A stretch of DNA of 64,000 nt. It comes from Aplysia californica. Taxonomy: Eukaryota > Mollusca > Gastropoda > Aplysiida > Aplysiidae. Every line of letters begins with the position of its first letter. Position 1 is the stretch's first letter. A program made the translations under genes and the position numbers. This document shows positions 49,801 through 63,800 of this stretch, piece by piece. The notes beneath the pieces are model-generated. The model had not been told where the DNA came from. It did not search any database and saw only the letters and a program-made list of their open reading frames with translations. Location of the stretch: the NCBI RefSeq assembly GCF_000002075.1, contig NW_004797346.1, forward strand, positions 488,986 to 552,985, read 5' to 3'.

Positions 49801-52800
49801 AGTATGGTACAGCAGCCTAGTAAAGTTTATAGCCCTAAGCTCTTCAGCTAACTTCTATTCTTATAACAGTGTCTTACATGTGAAAATCATAAAGTAAAAA
49901 TTCTGTAGCACAAAAAAATTATGTTATCAGGTAGAGTGGGTTCTAACAAAGTGTTTTCCAAGGCAGAAATCACTGTATAATTTACCATATGAAAAATACC
50001 TATCATCTCTAATTAAATAAAAAGGAAGAATGACAAAATACATGCCATTCCAGACATATTTATTCCACTTACATTTACAAATCATGAGCAATTAACAAAA
50101 CAATCTTTTAAAAAGCAAATACATTCAAGAAGAAAATATCACATTTTCCGTCCGTATCCCCCACCCTATCCCCCAGCGCATCAAATCAGGCTACCTCTTT
50201 ACGCCAAGCTCAAGATTTATTAAAGTAATTAGTGAAGTATAAAAAAAGAGTATATCACCGTCTTCCCATCTTAATCTGCTACAATGACGAACAGGCCTCG
50301 GAGATCTAAGAAGAATCTAAGGAGGTGGTAAATAAGGGGAGGAGAGAGAACGAGAAGGAATTAGAAGAAAAAGAAGCGCAACAGCCAAAATGATGAGGTA
50401 GAGAATCAGAAGTAATGTGAATCTCACAGGATTTTTCCACTGTCTGTAGTAGGATCATCTTTGTCATTGGCGACCACTGTGGCAACATTCTGCCCACCCT
50501 GGAAGGATTCTGGTACTGTCGGCTTGTCTGGAATGACCTGAGTGAACTCTGGTTGGTTGTCGTTCACATCTTTGATGACCACCGTTATGCGAGACCTAGG
50601 AGTTAAGAAACAGTTTGAAGTAAAGCAATCAATAGATAATCATCAACACCTCTTCTGCAGATGGGTTTAGGAGCCTTTACCATCTCAAGAGAGGCACTGC
50701 AAAAGTAAACATTCCCTTCTCTTTTGGGCAATGTGATGACACAATGAGAAAAAACACACAACTATCAAGAGTACATTAATTAGAAAGGATCAGGCTCTGA
50801 GTAGCAAGATTAATTTATCAAAACAAAACCTATGGCTTAAAGCTGCACAATTAAAGACACGAAGAATAGGAGACTCCAGCACTTACGAAATAGTCGAACA
50901 CTTGTATTTCAGATGAATAAAAAGATTAGCAGTAAACTCTCATTCCTGCATCTGACTACGTTATACCTTGCACTTTCACTTTCTTCCGGGTTGAGCATGG
51001 AGTCAGTTGCCTCCACCTCAAACTTGTAGAGAGCCTTCACTTCTCTGTCCAGCTCTTTAGCAACGGAAATTTCACCCTGAAATAAAAGAGGTATTAGTTG
51101 AAACATAAATGTTCTTCCAAACACTCAGTGCTGTCAATAGCGTCCGTTATTTATAATAAATTAAAGTTTTAGGAGAGACAAATGTATTGTTGTCTAAAAA
51201 ATATAATAGATCAAGCAGTAGAACTTACCTTAATCATGGGAAATAAACAATATATTATATATCAACAATCCTCAATAGAATACAGAAAAAAAAATTGCAT
51301 GTTAAAATAGCCTCTAATTAAGTATGCTTAAAATTCTCTAAGTAGAAGAAAGTAAATGGTTGATTGTACCACTTCTTATGACCGTAACATATCATTGTTG
51401 ATGTTGATGTATTGATTGTGGCTGCTCTTGTTCTTGATGCGACAAGATTTATTCATACATCTTCAATTTAAACATTGGTCTAGAAAGCTCTTTCCTTCTT
51501 CCCCAAAGTACAAACAAATCTTGAACATAAAATTTTACTTTGTGAAAGGAACATTCTCCTCTTCATCAATTCAAACTGAACTATGATTGGTGTGCATTTG
51601 CACACATTATTTGAGCATATAGATACCTTTAGATCACATTTTCCAGATATTTCTAAAGTCAGGGCACCTAACAGTCTCAAGTAAATATAAAACTTAAAAT
51701 GAGGCTCTATTGTACGATCAGTATGTCCACAAGCAAAGATCTAGAAAGCATATTTTGGAAACAAAAGCCTTTTGTTCTTTTATCTGGGCAGAACAATATG
51801 GAGCAAACAAAAACTGCAATAATTTAACAATAATTCACATTTATGTGTTTCCCTCAAAGATATTCCCAAAACACACCAAATTTACAAAGGCTTCCATAAA
51901 TTGTCAACCACTAAAATGGGGTTTGCTTTTTTAGAAAGGTAAGAAGAAACAGACTTAAAGTAGTTACCGTATCCTCATCAATAGCAAACATTCCATCTTC
52001 AGTGTCTGGTCCAACTAAAGCATAGTGAACTGTACCAAAGTCTCCATCATCTAAATCAGTGGCTGTGATACGAGTCACTGGGAAGCCAACAGCAACATCC
52101 TCCGCCACTTCAAAATTGACCTTATGGTTGGGGTCAAAGATGGGAGCATTGTCGTTTGCGTCCAGAACCACGATGGTCACAGTGGCCGTCGACGACAATG
52201 GCTGGACTCCATTGTCTGTGGCGATCACCTCAAACTCCACCTGATCATCCTTTTCCCTGTCCAGCTCGTTTTTGAGACGTATTGTGCCTGAGGGAGGGAC
52301 AATCAATAGGCCTACTACTCTGCAGAAAACAAGGTCGCACTTCTATTGCTGTTCATATCAGTCTGGCATCTTGTGGGCACCAACCGTAGTAGAGTAATGG
52401 TCACAAACAAAAAAGGAGGACTTAGGGGGAAACTTTTGTTGTTGTAAGAGTCTTCATCTCTCTGTCTCTGGGATTTTATACTGCCCACATTTGTCCTGAC
52501 AGGTAACACGTACGTACGGTTGAAGCATCTTGCCTCTGAAATAATCTACATTGAGTGTTTTGTTTTCTAACAATAATATGGATTCCTTTTCTTAATTCTC
52601 CAATCTTATTTCATTGTGAAGTGCCTAAAGCCACCAGGAAGTTAGCACAATTGAAAAGATCTTTATCAATATCATTAGGCCTATTATGATGATGATGAAG
52701 ATGTGAGTCCTTGGAAACTGAAAATTTACAATCTTTGTGCCTTTAACCAAGGCGTTTCAGTAAAATCCACACAGAAATGTGTTTTTACACTGACATAAAA

Positions 52801-55800
52801 GATGCTGAGACAAAAAACAAAAACTAGATAAAAATTACAAAACCGACAGAAAAATGCTGTACTCTTCAAGTTAATTATTTCGACGATTTCTCGATTTCCC
52901 CACGTCACCTCACAAATGTGTTTTTAAATGGACATAAAAGATGTTGAGCCAAAAAACAAAACTTGATTAAATTTGTCACACACATAAAAAAAAGGCCATT
53001 TTCTTCGTTTTCATTAAGTTGAAAACAGCCTGATTTCACCATGTTGCCTCACAATAAAAGATGTTGAGCCAAAAAATCAATAAATAAATAAAAATTACCA
53101 AACAGACAGAAAAATGCTGTTTTCTTTGATTTCAAAACAAAGCCTCACAATGACAGATTTCAGTGAAGAGATCTAAAAAATTTCTTACCATCATTGCTGA
53201 TGGTGAAAGCATCAAAAGTGGCCGTTCCGATACTGTATGTGATGACCTGTCCATCATCGGCGTCAGTGGAGGACACTTGGAGCACGATTGACTGCAGGCT
53301 CTCAGACTCTGGCACATCTACTGTGTAACCACCTGGCTGAGAAAACTGGGGTGCGTTGTCATTGCTGTCGCTTAGAGTCACCGTCAGAGTTCCTACAGAA
53401 TATACAGGCCAACATGTGCTGTTTTTACTGGTGACAAACAGTTAAAAGCATTTGAATACATGTAAACTGTTTTATGTAATATACAAATAGTTTTTTCTTT
53501 AAAAAACAACAAAAAACACCTAACAACAAAAAAATCACAGTTCTTTAAACTTATAATGGCAAGGCCTATGTATCCAAACATAAGTTGTCCTAATCTTCAA
53601 AACAGATCAAACTTATGTTGGTATTTGAGATCTTGCCCGCCTTCATTAATATAAACAGAGAAATACTGATAATCTTTAGATATCCTTGATGGGCTGCCTT
53701 TCTCCGATCAAAATATGTAACATCACTAGTCTGAAAACTTCCCGACGCAATAAATCTGAAAATCCAGTTATCTGAACAATTATCAACGTGGGAGAACAGT
53801 TTTGGAGCTTGTGTATCTGCCCCTTTTAAACAAAAGACAACTTTTCACATTTGAGTTTTTCCACACAACTCTCTAACCTGATATGACTTCCATTTATACT
53901 TCTGACCCCACAAGCACAAAAACAAGCTATCTGAAAGTTTGGAGAGTTGGTCATTCCAAACCATCATACTGCTGTTATGACGGGGGTTCAATAAGTCTTT
54001 GGTGTGGGTATGAAGGAATCATGGTAGAGTAATGAAGTTTTGCCAGCCTTTAGACAATTTCTTTGGAACACACCTTGCAAATTTGTGTTCAATGAAACCA
54101 TGCACAAAAAAACATTTGTTTTTCTTTGCTGAAGCTGTGCCATGCAGCCGGTTGAATATCGCTCAGTCATCAAGTTTTTACACTTGCAAGGAAAATCCCC
54201 CTGTGACAATTTTCAGAAAATGGTCCATGTTTATGGCAACAAATGTCCTCGTTATTATCCTGTGACATACTGGTAAAAAATTTTAATCAGGATTCATGTC
54301 TGCGATGGACGAAGATCGTGAAGAATGCCCATCCTTTGTGGTAACTGAACAGCATGTATCCACAGAGAAGAAACTGGTTTTACAAGACCGACGTATAACT
54401 GTTAAACAGCTCTCAAGTGAAACGAGAATCAGTGTAGGGTCAATTCAAACAATTCTCCATGACAATCTTAACATGAATAAGGTGCCTGTGCGGTGGGTAC
54501 CCCGCCTTTTGACAAGTCAGCAAAAGAAGCAGAGAGTTGAGTTCTGCAAAAAACTCTCCTTGGAATCGAGTCCAATGATACACATTTCTTTAAAAACATG
54601 ATGACTATGGATGAAACATGGATTTATCATTTTGACACAGTACAAAAAATGTCCTCCATGCAATGGAAAACCCCTTCTTCTCCCACACCAAAGAAGGCAA
54701 AGGTAACACTGTCAAGTGGAAAGGTCATGCTGTTGTGTAACTGGGATTATGAAGGTATCATCATGACCGACTTCCTGGAAAATGGAAAAACAGTCACAGA
54801 AGACTACTACTTGGATTTGCTGATACAATTGCTGTCTGGATTTGTAAGAAAAAGACGTGGAAAACTCCGCAGCAGGGTCCTCTTACTGCATGACAATGCC
54901 CCTGCTCACAGGAAACAGCAAGTAGTCCAGACAGCAGAACAGTGCGGCTTTGAAATCCTGTCACAGCCAGTTTATTCACCAGACCTAGCCCCCTCAGATT
55001 TTTTCCTGTTTCCTAATCTAAAAATAATCACCCAAAGGATGTTGTTTCCCTGACAATGAGGACGCCATTGAAGCTGTTGAAGACTAGTTAGGGGCAGATT
55101 CTAGACCATTTTCCTCCCAAGGACCTTTAAAGGTCAAAGGGATCGAAATGTGCTGCATGGTGACTATGTAGAGAAATAATAGTATTTGTGCTAAGTTACA
55201 AAGGTCTATGTTTATTCCTTCATATTTAGACCAAAGACTTCTTGAACCCCCTATCGTAGTGGTGCATTTCTGTACACGAAGAGTATGGTGCTGTAATTAG
55301 TTCTTCAAACTGGAACTCAAACCGATGCAGGTTCTATTACAGGACGATACCTGTAGCTGTTTGTTCTCCTTCCTGAGCATTCTTATCTTCCACAACAATT
55401 TCCAAGATGATCCTTTCAGCTGTTTCCCGATCCAGCTCGTTCCGGACAAACACTTTCCCAGTGTTGAGACCAATGCCAAAATATGTCTGTGAAAAGAAAA
55501 AGTCAAAGAAATTTCTTTTCTCTCATCTTCTTTCAATATATTTTGATTTTGATGAAAAGCATCATTCTGGCTTGATTTGTACAATGAAAAACAAAATAGG
55601 GGGAATTAAATTGGGACAATTTAGGTTTTAGATCATTATTACACAAAAACTGGAACACATACGTTCATTTAAAAACACCTACAGATTTCTAATAAACCTA
55701 TCAAAAGAGGGCATTTTCAATGGCCCTTGTACAAAATTCAGCTACCGGTAGATGTTATGAGTCTTTTCAGTCCACCATCCTACCTCACTATGGCAAGTAC

Positions 55801-58800
55801 ATTAGGATTGCCACATTAAGTGACAAATGGGAAAGGCGACAAAAACAATATCAATTATTATCTGAAATGTGATAATGAAACAAATAAATAAATGTTGACA
55901 ATCAAAACAAACCTTGACCCCAGTGGCAGTAACATTTAATGGCTTGCTTCCTTTTTCCCCACTGAAAGCTGATACCTCTCCGAGATGATACTCTAAGTTG
56001 CTTTCTAAATCTGGGTCACTGGCTCCGAATGTGTAGAATGTGGAGCCCACAGCTGTGTTCTCTGGGATTTCAGTACTTGCCGTCTCCATATCAAATACTG
56101 GTGTTTCATCATTGATATCGTTCAAGCGAATCTGAAAAGAAAATCAAAAAGAATTTTAAAAATGACACCCAGAGGTTACGTTGCAGGAACAGGAACAGTA
56201 AAACTACTTTTATTAGGACAAAACTCAATTAATATTCTTTAAAATAACATAAATTTCCAGTTTCAGTGCAAGTGAGACATAATGATACAAATTCAAGGCA
56301 GGCAAAAAGAAGAGGTTTATTAAGCTCATTTAATCCAGTTCTTGTACTTCAGATACATATCATGCAGCCTTTGCAGGATGTACATTATTGATTGTCTTCT
56401 CCTATGCAAGACAATCACTTATTATAAAAATGACCACTTTCCACTTTACAATTTAAAAAAAATAATGACACCGACCATGATGTCCACCTGTCTTAGACAA
56501 CCACTTTTCCCCCTAGAAAATTTTGTAAACACAAAATTCTTAAAATGTGGGTAAAACTCTTACCGTAAGAATGCAACGACCAGTCAATGGTGGCGTGCCT
56601 CTGTCAATGGCAGAGATGCTCAACGTGTATTCTCCTTTACTCTCCCGGTCTAAGTCAGCCCTCTTCTCCACCTCCACCGCACCAGTCTTAAAATCAATCC
56701 GGAACTTGTCAAAGGCTCCACTCTCAATGCGGTAGATAAAATCATTATTAGGACTGGTACCATCCAAGTCTGTTGCAGTGACAGTTTTGACAACAAAACC
56801 TGATGAGACAAGACCAAATTACCGGATCCTGCTTAACATACCATTCCACCATGTAACATATAAACCAGAATCAATAACAGCAGGCAAAAGAAAAATCACA
56901 TTTTCTTGATACTCTGAAATGTACTAGGCTACAACAACGAAAAACCCCAGAAGACTTGAAAACTAGGAAAATTGTCTTTCAAAGAAATCACTATTTTATA
57001 ACAACAGAATAAATAAATAGTTAAAAAGTATTCACTGACATGGATAAGAAGAGCACAGGTGATGTCTCAGATATGTTAGTGTTTTGGTCCTGCTGTTAAT
57101 AAATATGATATTATACTCTTTTCATCTGCTCCCGAAATTATAATGAGCTCTGACTTTTGTGCCAGATACTTAACCACTTTGTCATGAAACACACCACTTG
57201 TAATGGGAATGCAGGCAGTTGCAGTTCCTTTAGTGAGGGGGCAAAGGGAAGTGAAACAACATACGAGTAGAAGTGTTCACATGAGAAGGAGAATTATTCT
57301 GCTAATGAAGAAAAACTGAATTTAAAAAAAAACTTTCAAAGCTAAAATTTCATGACTTTGAGCTACTTGTAAACATGCTTGTGTTTATAGTCTACTAAAC
57401 TTGTGCGCTCTCCGCCTTGAATACATAAGTTTATGTCTGACCTGTGACTGTCATGGTATTGGAAAATTAAAATAGAATTCATATCTATAATTCTTTGTAG
57501 TGTAGAAGCCCATACCTTCATCAGAGTTCTCGGGAATATCAGTGGTATAATTTTTTTCTGAGAACTGTGGCCTAAAGTCATTCTCATCCTGTGAAGAAAA
57601 TAAATAGGAAAACATTAAAGTTGGCTTATCATCTTATGAAACTAAACAACAACAAAATGTTCACTCATAAACTCCATTCTTTTATTTTGTTATTTCCTCA
57701 ACCATTAGTGTAACAAAGTATATTGATTAACAAAAGAACATTATCACAAAAAATACAATAGCAAAATTGAAAACATGTTAGAAATTTTAAATGCTTGTTT
57801 CCAAACAATGCCAGCAATTCACAGTTTCTCAAAGATACTCGGTACTTCATTCTTTAAAGCACAAATGGAAAATTAAAAGCAAAGCGCAAAATGTTTCCTA
57901 AACTTGGGTAATAACTAGGACAAAAAGAAAGGACAAAAGTTCACCAACCTTCCATCTGTAAAGTGGGTTGATAATGGGTTATGATGTAAGAGGTATAAAC
58001 AGACGAGACCATGAATATAAAAAAGGGAAAAATATGTGAAGCATTGTGGTGAAATCAGGCACTTGTCAAAATAATGAAATTGAAAAAAGCGGCATTTTTC
58101 CGTCGGTGTGGTGGCTTTATTGAATTTTTGTTTAGGTAGCACACGCTTTATGTTTATTAAAAAAACATATTTCTTGTGGATTTTACTGAAAAATGCAAAG
58201 CAACAAAAAAATCTAAACTTTCTGTTCCAACGGACTCTTAAGCTTTGGAAGCTACAAAACTTTGATGGTCATTTTCTCGAAAATTTTACCTTTAAAACCA
58301 GGTGACCCCTACCTTCTTCAATCGGAAATATCATGACTTCTGTTCAAGATAGATGGGTAATTTTTTCATCGAATGTAAAACAAGAACATACTTTAAGATG
58401 ATACCAAAACTCCACCAGCCCCTAAAGTGACAAGTGCCTGATTCCACCGCTTTGTGAAATATATTGGACCAAAATCTTTAATTCTGTTTATCCAAGGCAA
58501 ATTAGGCGTTCAAATTACAGGAAAAAACAATCTAAGAGCGATGTTGTAAAAGGAAATGATGCTCTGATATCACAAAATAGCAATCCCCATAAGGGGCACA
58601 TGATGCTAGTAAATTTCCCAACACCCGGCAACCATAATGTTACCTCAACGGTGATATTGACAAAGACTTGAGAAGACCTCACAGGGTCCCCTGCATCATA
58701 TGCCTCTACCGTCAGGGTCACTTTCCCATTCAAGGCAGGATCTAAAGTCTCATAATCCAGAGGATCTGTAAGAGTGATTTCTCCTGTAGAGCTGTCAATA

Positions 58801-60819
58801 GTGAAGTTCTCGGAGAGGCCAGGAGGTGCGTTGACAATTTGGTACGACACAAGGCTGTTGGGAGTGTTACTTGCATCATTGTCAATAGCCTGAAGGAGAA
58901 CAAGAAAAAAAAATTTAGCATAAACAATTTACAACACTTTGTTTGTGAATTAATAAGACCTTGCAAGAACATGAGCGTATATCAATTGATATAAAGTTAT
59001 CAATTTATATAAAGAACATCGCTTACAGATTATTCAATTCTACATCCACCATTAAATTGACTTTCATTCTCCTTTTAAACTTTAATGTCAATCACAGGCA
59101 TAAAGATCTCATGACTTATCGTATATTTCACACAAAAGAATATAGCCTTCAGCAAGGACAGTGACAAGTAGCTACACACAAGAACATGCTCACACAGAAG
59201 ACAAAACTTGAAACAAAGAATGTTGATTAACAAATAAAGGAGCTGAGAAAAAGTAAAACAGTGCAGTACAATTATCTTGTATTCTCACACTGTAAGTAGA
59301 GCAGAAAAGAGACTTGAGAGATGGGACCTCCTAATTTAATACCCAATCTCTCAAAGGACTGGGCAAGGCAACCGACATCTGTGGTGTATCAATCAGGCAC
59401 TTCACTGTCACACACAGAAGACTTGAACTTGATTCCCAAGTGAAAATTTTTTTTGTTGAGTATCTTCGTCTTTCTGCTGAGACGTTGTAACCCTTAAGCT
59501 CGGGTTGGCACTGACGGAGTTGAAGCCAGCCTCCTAAATTATCTAAATTGTGTTGATGGGGGTGTGGAGAAAACACCTACACTGTTAAGGGATTTTCTTT
59601 TAAACCAGGTAGGCAGAGATCCTTGAAAACCCTGCAGACAAGCAAGGCTCAATAATATACCATAGAACAAAAGACAGGCATTTCCAGGGCAGAAAAATAG
59701 GTAAAAAAAGACAATAACAAGACCAATTGGCCCATACATTGAGGAATAAAAATACAATCAACTTATAATAAGGCATATAATTTTGAAGGCGTTATTTGCA
59801 CCTAAAGAGATATGAGACATGGACGGTAATTTAACTCACATAACATATATATACACAAGAACAAGTGTTATCCAAAAGACCAAAAGTCAAGAACAACTCA
59901 AACAAATATTTACAAAATTTCCCAAATTACTGAAAAATCACCGCTTGTTGGTCACAAACCTCCACTTTCAATGGCCTGACAAAGTCCACATCCCCCTCTC
60001 GTATAATCCCGTCATAGTCATCTCTCTTAAACACTGGCTCATTGTCATTTTTGTCCAGAACGGTCACAGCAATCTCAGCTGGTGTCCGTAAGCCGCCACC
60101 ATCCTGTGCCTCAACGGTCAGGTAAAACTCTTGGTTCTCCTCCCTGTCTACATTACCTGTGACCCTTAAGATGCCTGTATTCTCCTCTATGCTGAATCTG
60201 CAGAAACAAAATATAAAGGTCCAAACGTTAAGGTAGCAAATTAAACATTTAATCCATAGCTAGTAAACACTACTGTCTGGAGTAAACAAAACCATTTAAA
60301 AAATCGAAGCAAACCATACCTTCCATTTCCACCACGAAGAGAATACTTGATCTCTCCAAAGCTGCCAGAATCCAGATCCGTAGCCTGGAAAGTAAAACAA
60401 GACAAGGTTACACTGAGAAAGAACTTTAACACTTTGCAGTCGAGAAGCCAGCAGTACAAAATACCCGTCACCCAGACAGGAGAGCGACTACAACTACAAT
60501 GGACTTCTCTAGCCTGGCGCAGAACTGCACCAGGTGACCGGAACTGATTATTGCACCAAGTGACTGCAAAGTGTTAAAGAATATTTAAAAATTCCAGTTG
60601 TTTAGATAAAGGTTGTTTTAAAATAATGACACAGATGATAATGATTATAAAGGTAATGATGCTATATTTCTTATCGACCACTAATTAGATCAATCTTATT
60701 GTAAGCTTGTGTTTAGCTTCTTCTTTATCATCCCAAAAATTCCATTTATCTAAACTTCACATCTCTCATCCCTTCTTAATTTTACTTGTTTTCAACAATG
60801 ATGATGATGATTATGATGG

Positions 60820-60889
<70 letters not shown>

Positions 60890-63800
60890 AACACATAAGT
60901 CTCATCACTTACAGTGTAAACAGCTACAGATGTACCAGGAACAGTGTTCTCTTCCACATCCAACGTATAATTTGAGGATGAAAATTCTGGAGCATTGTCG
61001 TTCATGTCCTCGATCTCAATAGTGACAGTGGCTGTCGACGATCTCTTCTCAACAGTGTCTAGCTCCCTGGCTACAACCTGTTCATCATCACACAAGATAT
61101 GAATGGCTGGGACCTTTAAAAAAAATCTGATACATGTGCAAATCAAATTGTTTTTGAAAAGAACTTCACTTTTAGAAGGTGAAATTTGCATTGAATGTAG
61201 TAAATAGCTTGTCACTGAAAAGGGAGCTGACAAAGCCCACTCCTTTTGAAGCATCACGGGTGAGAAAAGCCATTTTCCCTTTCCATATATAATACAAACA
61301 AACTACCACCACCATCATCCAAGGCTAGTAGTTAAATAGTAGTGAGTTTGATTTCTTGCCTGTATTGTTAAGGACACAATACATCATTTGGAAAGGTACT
61401 TCACACTCTACTTTCTCAGTTCACCCAGATGCAAATGGGTACTTGGAAATTGATATAGAGAAATACATGAATGATAGTGCTATGAGCCCAACAGGATGCA
61501 ATACTGTGAGACGCCTCCCTCCCCCTTCTCCCCCTTTCCACACACTTGAGATTATTTAAAAAAACCAACAGGAAGAGCATAGCTAGCCAAAGGAGTCATT
61601 GCAAAGCCATGAGCACCTTCAAGAAGATACATGACTGTAAACAAGCACTTTAGCATTATTAATATTTCATCACTTTTGATTCGATGACCAATTATTTTTC
61701 GTTTTCCTAAATGATGCTCTTCCCGTCACACTGTAGTTCAAAATCATCAAAAAAAAGTCCATATGTAATATAATTCCCAAAAAATAAATAAATCTCAGAA
61801 GCTCCAATAAACTTTTACAAATGATATTGTTATCTGTTACATGACATTAGCTGACCATCAACCCTGACAAGGCAATGCTCAAATGAGCTCAGTGAAACTA
61901 TGTTATATCTGTGGAATAGACAGAAACATCTCACACCACACTTAGATATTTATTCTCAATCTCAAAAGAAAAAACAGAGAACACAAAAATGGTCTTGTCT
62001 CACCTCAAAAATGACTCTCTGATTTTTCTCATAGTCAAGGGCCGTTGAATTGTTGACACGTATAAATACAGATGACTCAGAGTAAATTTCTTGGGGTTGT
62101 GGTGAAAAGTCATCAAAAGGCTCACCTCCTTTTTGGAATGTGACCGAGAAATGACTGTTGGTGCCCTGAAAGTAGAATATGGCAAGTCAATTTATGCTTG
62201 AAGAAATGGTCAATATAATTGTGTCACGACATGGTGGAATCAGGCGCTCATCAATTTTGGGACATATGGAGCTGTAGGTATTATTTTAAGGCCTGTCCAT
62301 TTACCTTTCTTTTGATGAAAGAAATATCCATTTATTCTGGATACAAGTCGAGATATTGGCCATTGAAGGAGGTTGGGGTTGCCTAGTTTCAGAGGTAAAT
62401 TTAGCGAGAAAATGGCTGCCAAAGTTGAGTTATTTACTAAGCTTGAGAGTCCGTTGAAACAGAAAATTTATATAATTAACTTTTCTGCTTTTAATCAACA
62501 ATTTTCGGTAAAATCCACACAGAAATGTATTCTTTAAGGGACAAAAAAGGTGTTGAGCCAAAAAAAAAATTTAGAAAAAAAAAAATCCTTCAGAAAAATG
62601 CCAATTTCTCAACTTTCATTATTTTGACGAATGCCTGACTTCACCATGCTGCCTCACAATTTTTTAATTAATAACAGTGATCATCATTAATCTTTTTCAC
62701 AACCCATGAATCTGCACAGAAACAATCTTTAAGTAGAATTCTATTAAAAAACTGATACATTGACACGCTGACAGCTCTACTTCAACCTATTTTTCAAATG
62801 AACTTTTGCCGACACTGCAACCCGGCAAATACCTATTTTTTTTCAAAAACCAGCATAGCACAGTATTTGTGACAAAGTGAACAAAAGGAAACAACAGTCC
62901 CCCAACACTATCTACTCACTCTACAGGTCCTGTGGCCAAGAAAGGTGACAAGAATCTTCAAGTTGGCACTGACTGAAAGAAGCCAGTAATTCAAGAGCTT
63001 CAATAACATCTGTGATTGTATGGTCCACAAAAACAAAATGTTGGCCACTCACTATTTTATATGTTGCTTTGAGACTGTAAACTTTCCAATTGCAGGCATA
63101 CAATTTTAAACCATTAAGAAACACTAGTCAAAACAGTACCTGATCGATATCAGAAACTCGCATGATGTTCCCTTCAAATCCAACGGGAACATTTTGTTGC
63201 ATGTTTTCTAAAATAGTTGCTTTGTAGTTGTTCTGAGAGAATGTCGGGGCGTTGTCATTGACATCTCGTACAGTGATTGTAACCAAGGTCGTTGCAGTGG
63301 TTTCTCCATTGTTCACTTGCTCTGGGGGCACAATCTCTGCAGCCTGGACAACGGAGTTTGAATTTTACACTTCTTTCACATAAATTAGGTAACTTATGGT
63401 ATATTATATGGATATAACATTCACTTATGCAGATAAATTTATACCTGGTTTGAACCTTCTAAATCAGCCAATCATTGGTAACTTTCAAGCCAATATATTG
63501 TTGAACTTATTCTCAGGAAAACTAGTTTCTTTTGATATTTCAATGTGAAAATTTAAACCTTATTTCCTCCTTAAGATTCTAATCTTTAATTTCAAAAGAA
63601 TCCACTTCAAACTTACAAAGTTGCAATGAAAATCTTTAAAATGACTTATGAATAAGTGATACTACAAACATGAGCTTTATGATTTGTGAGGTGTGAGGTA
63701 TTCTCTTTACAAGGCAAAAATTCAAATACTCTACCACTATAGGGGATGAAACTTATATTGCATTTGAATTAACAAATTCTGTAAATTTTCACAGACATGC

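Noticed and set aside
60811-60895. Poly-Ser extension of the E4 reading frame
   Set aside because: A GTAAGT donor precedes it and the sequence is a GAT microsatellite; E4 splices out before it.
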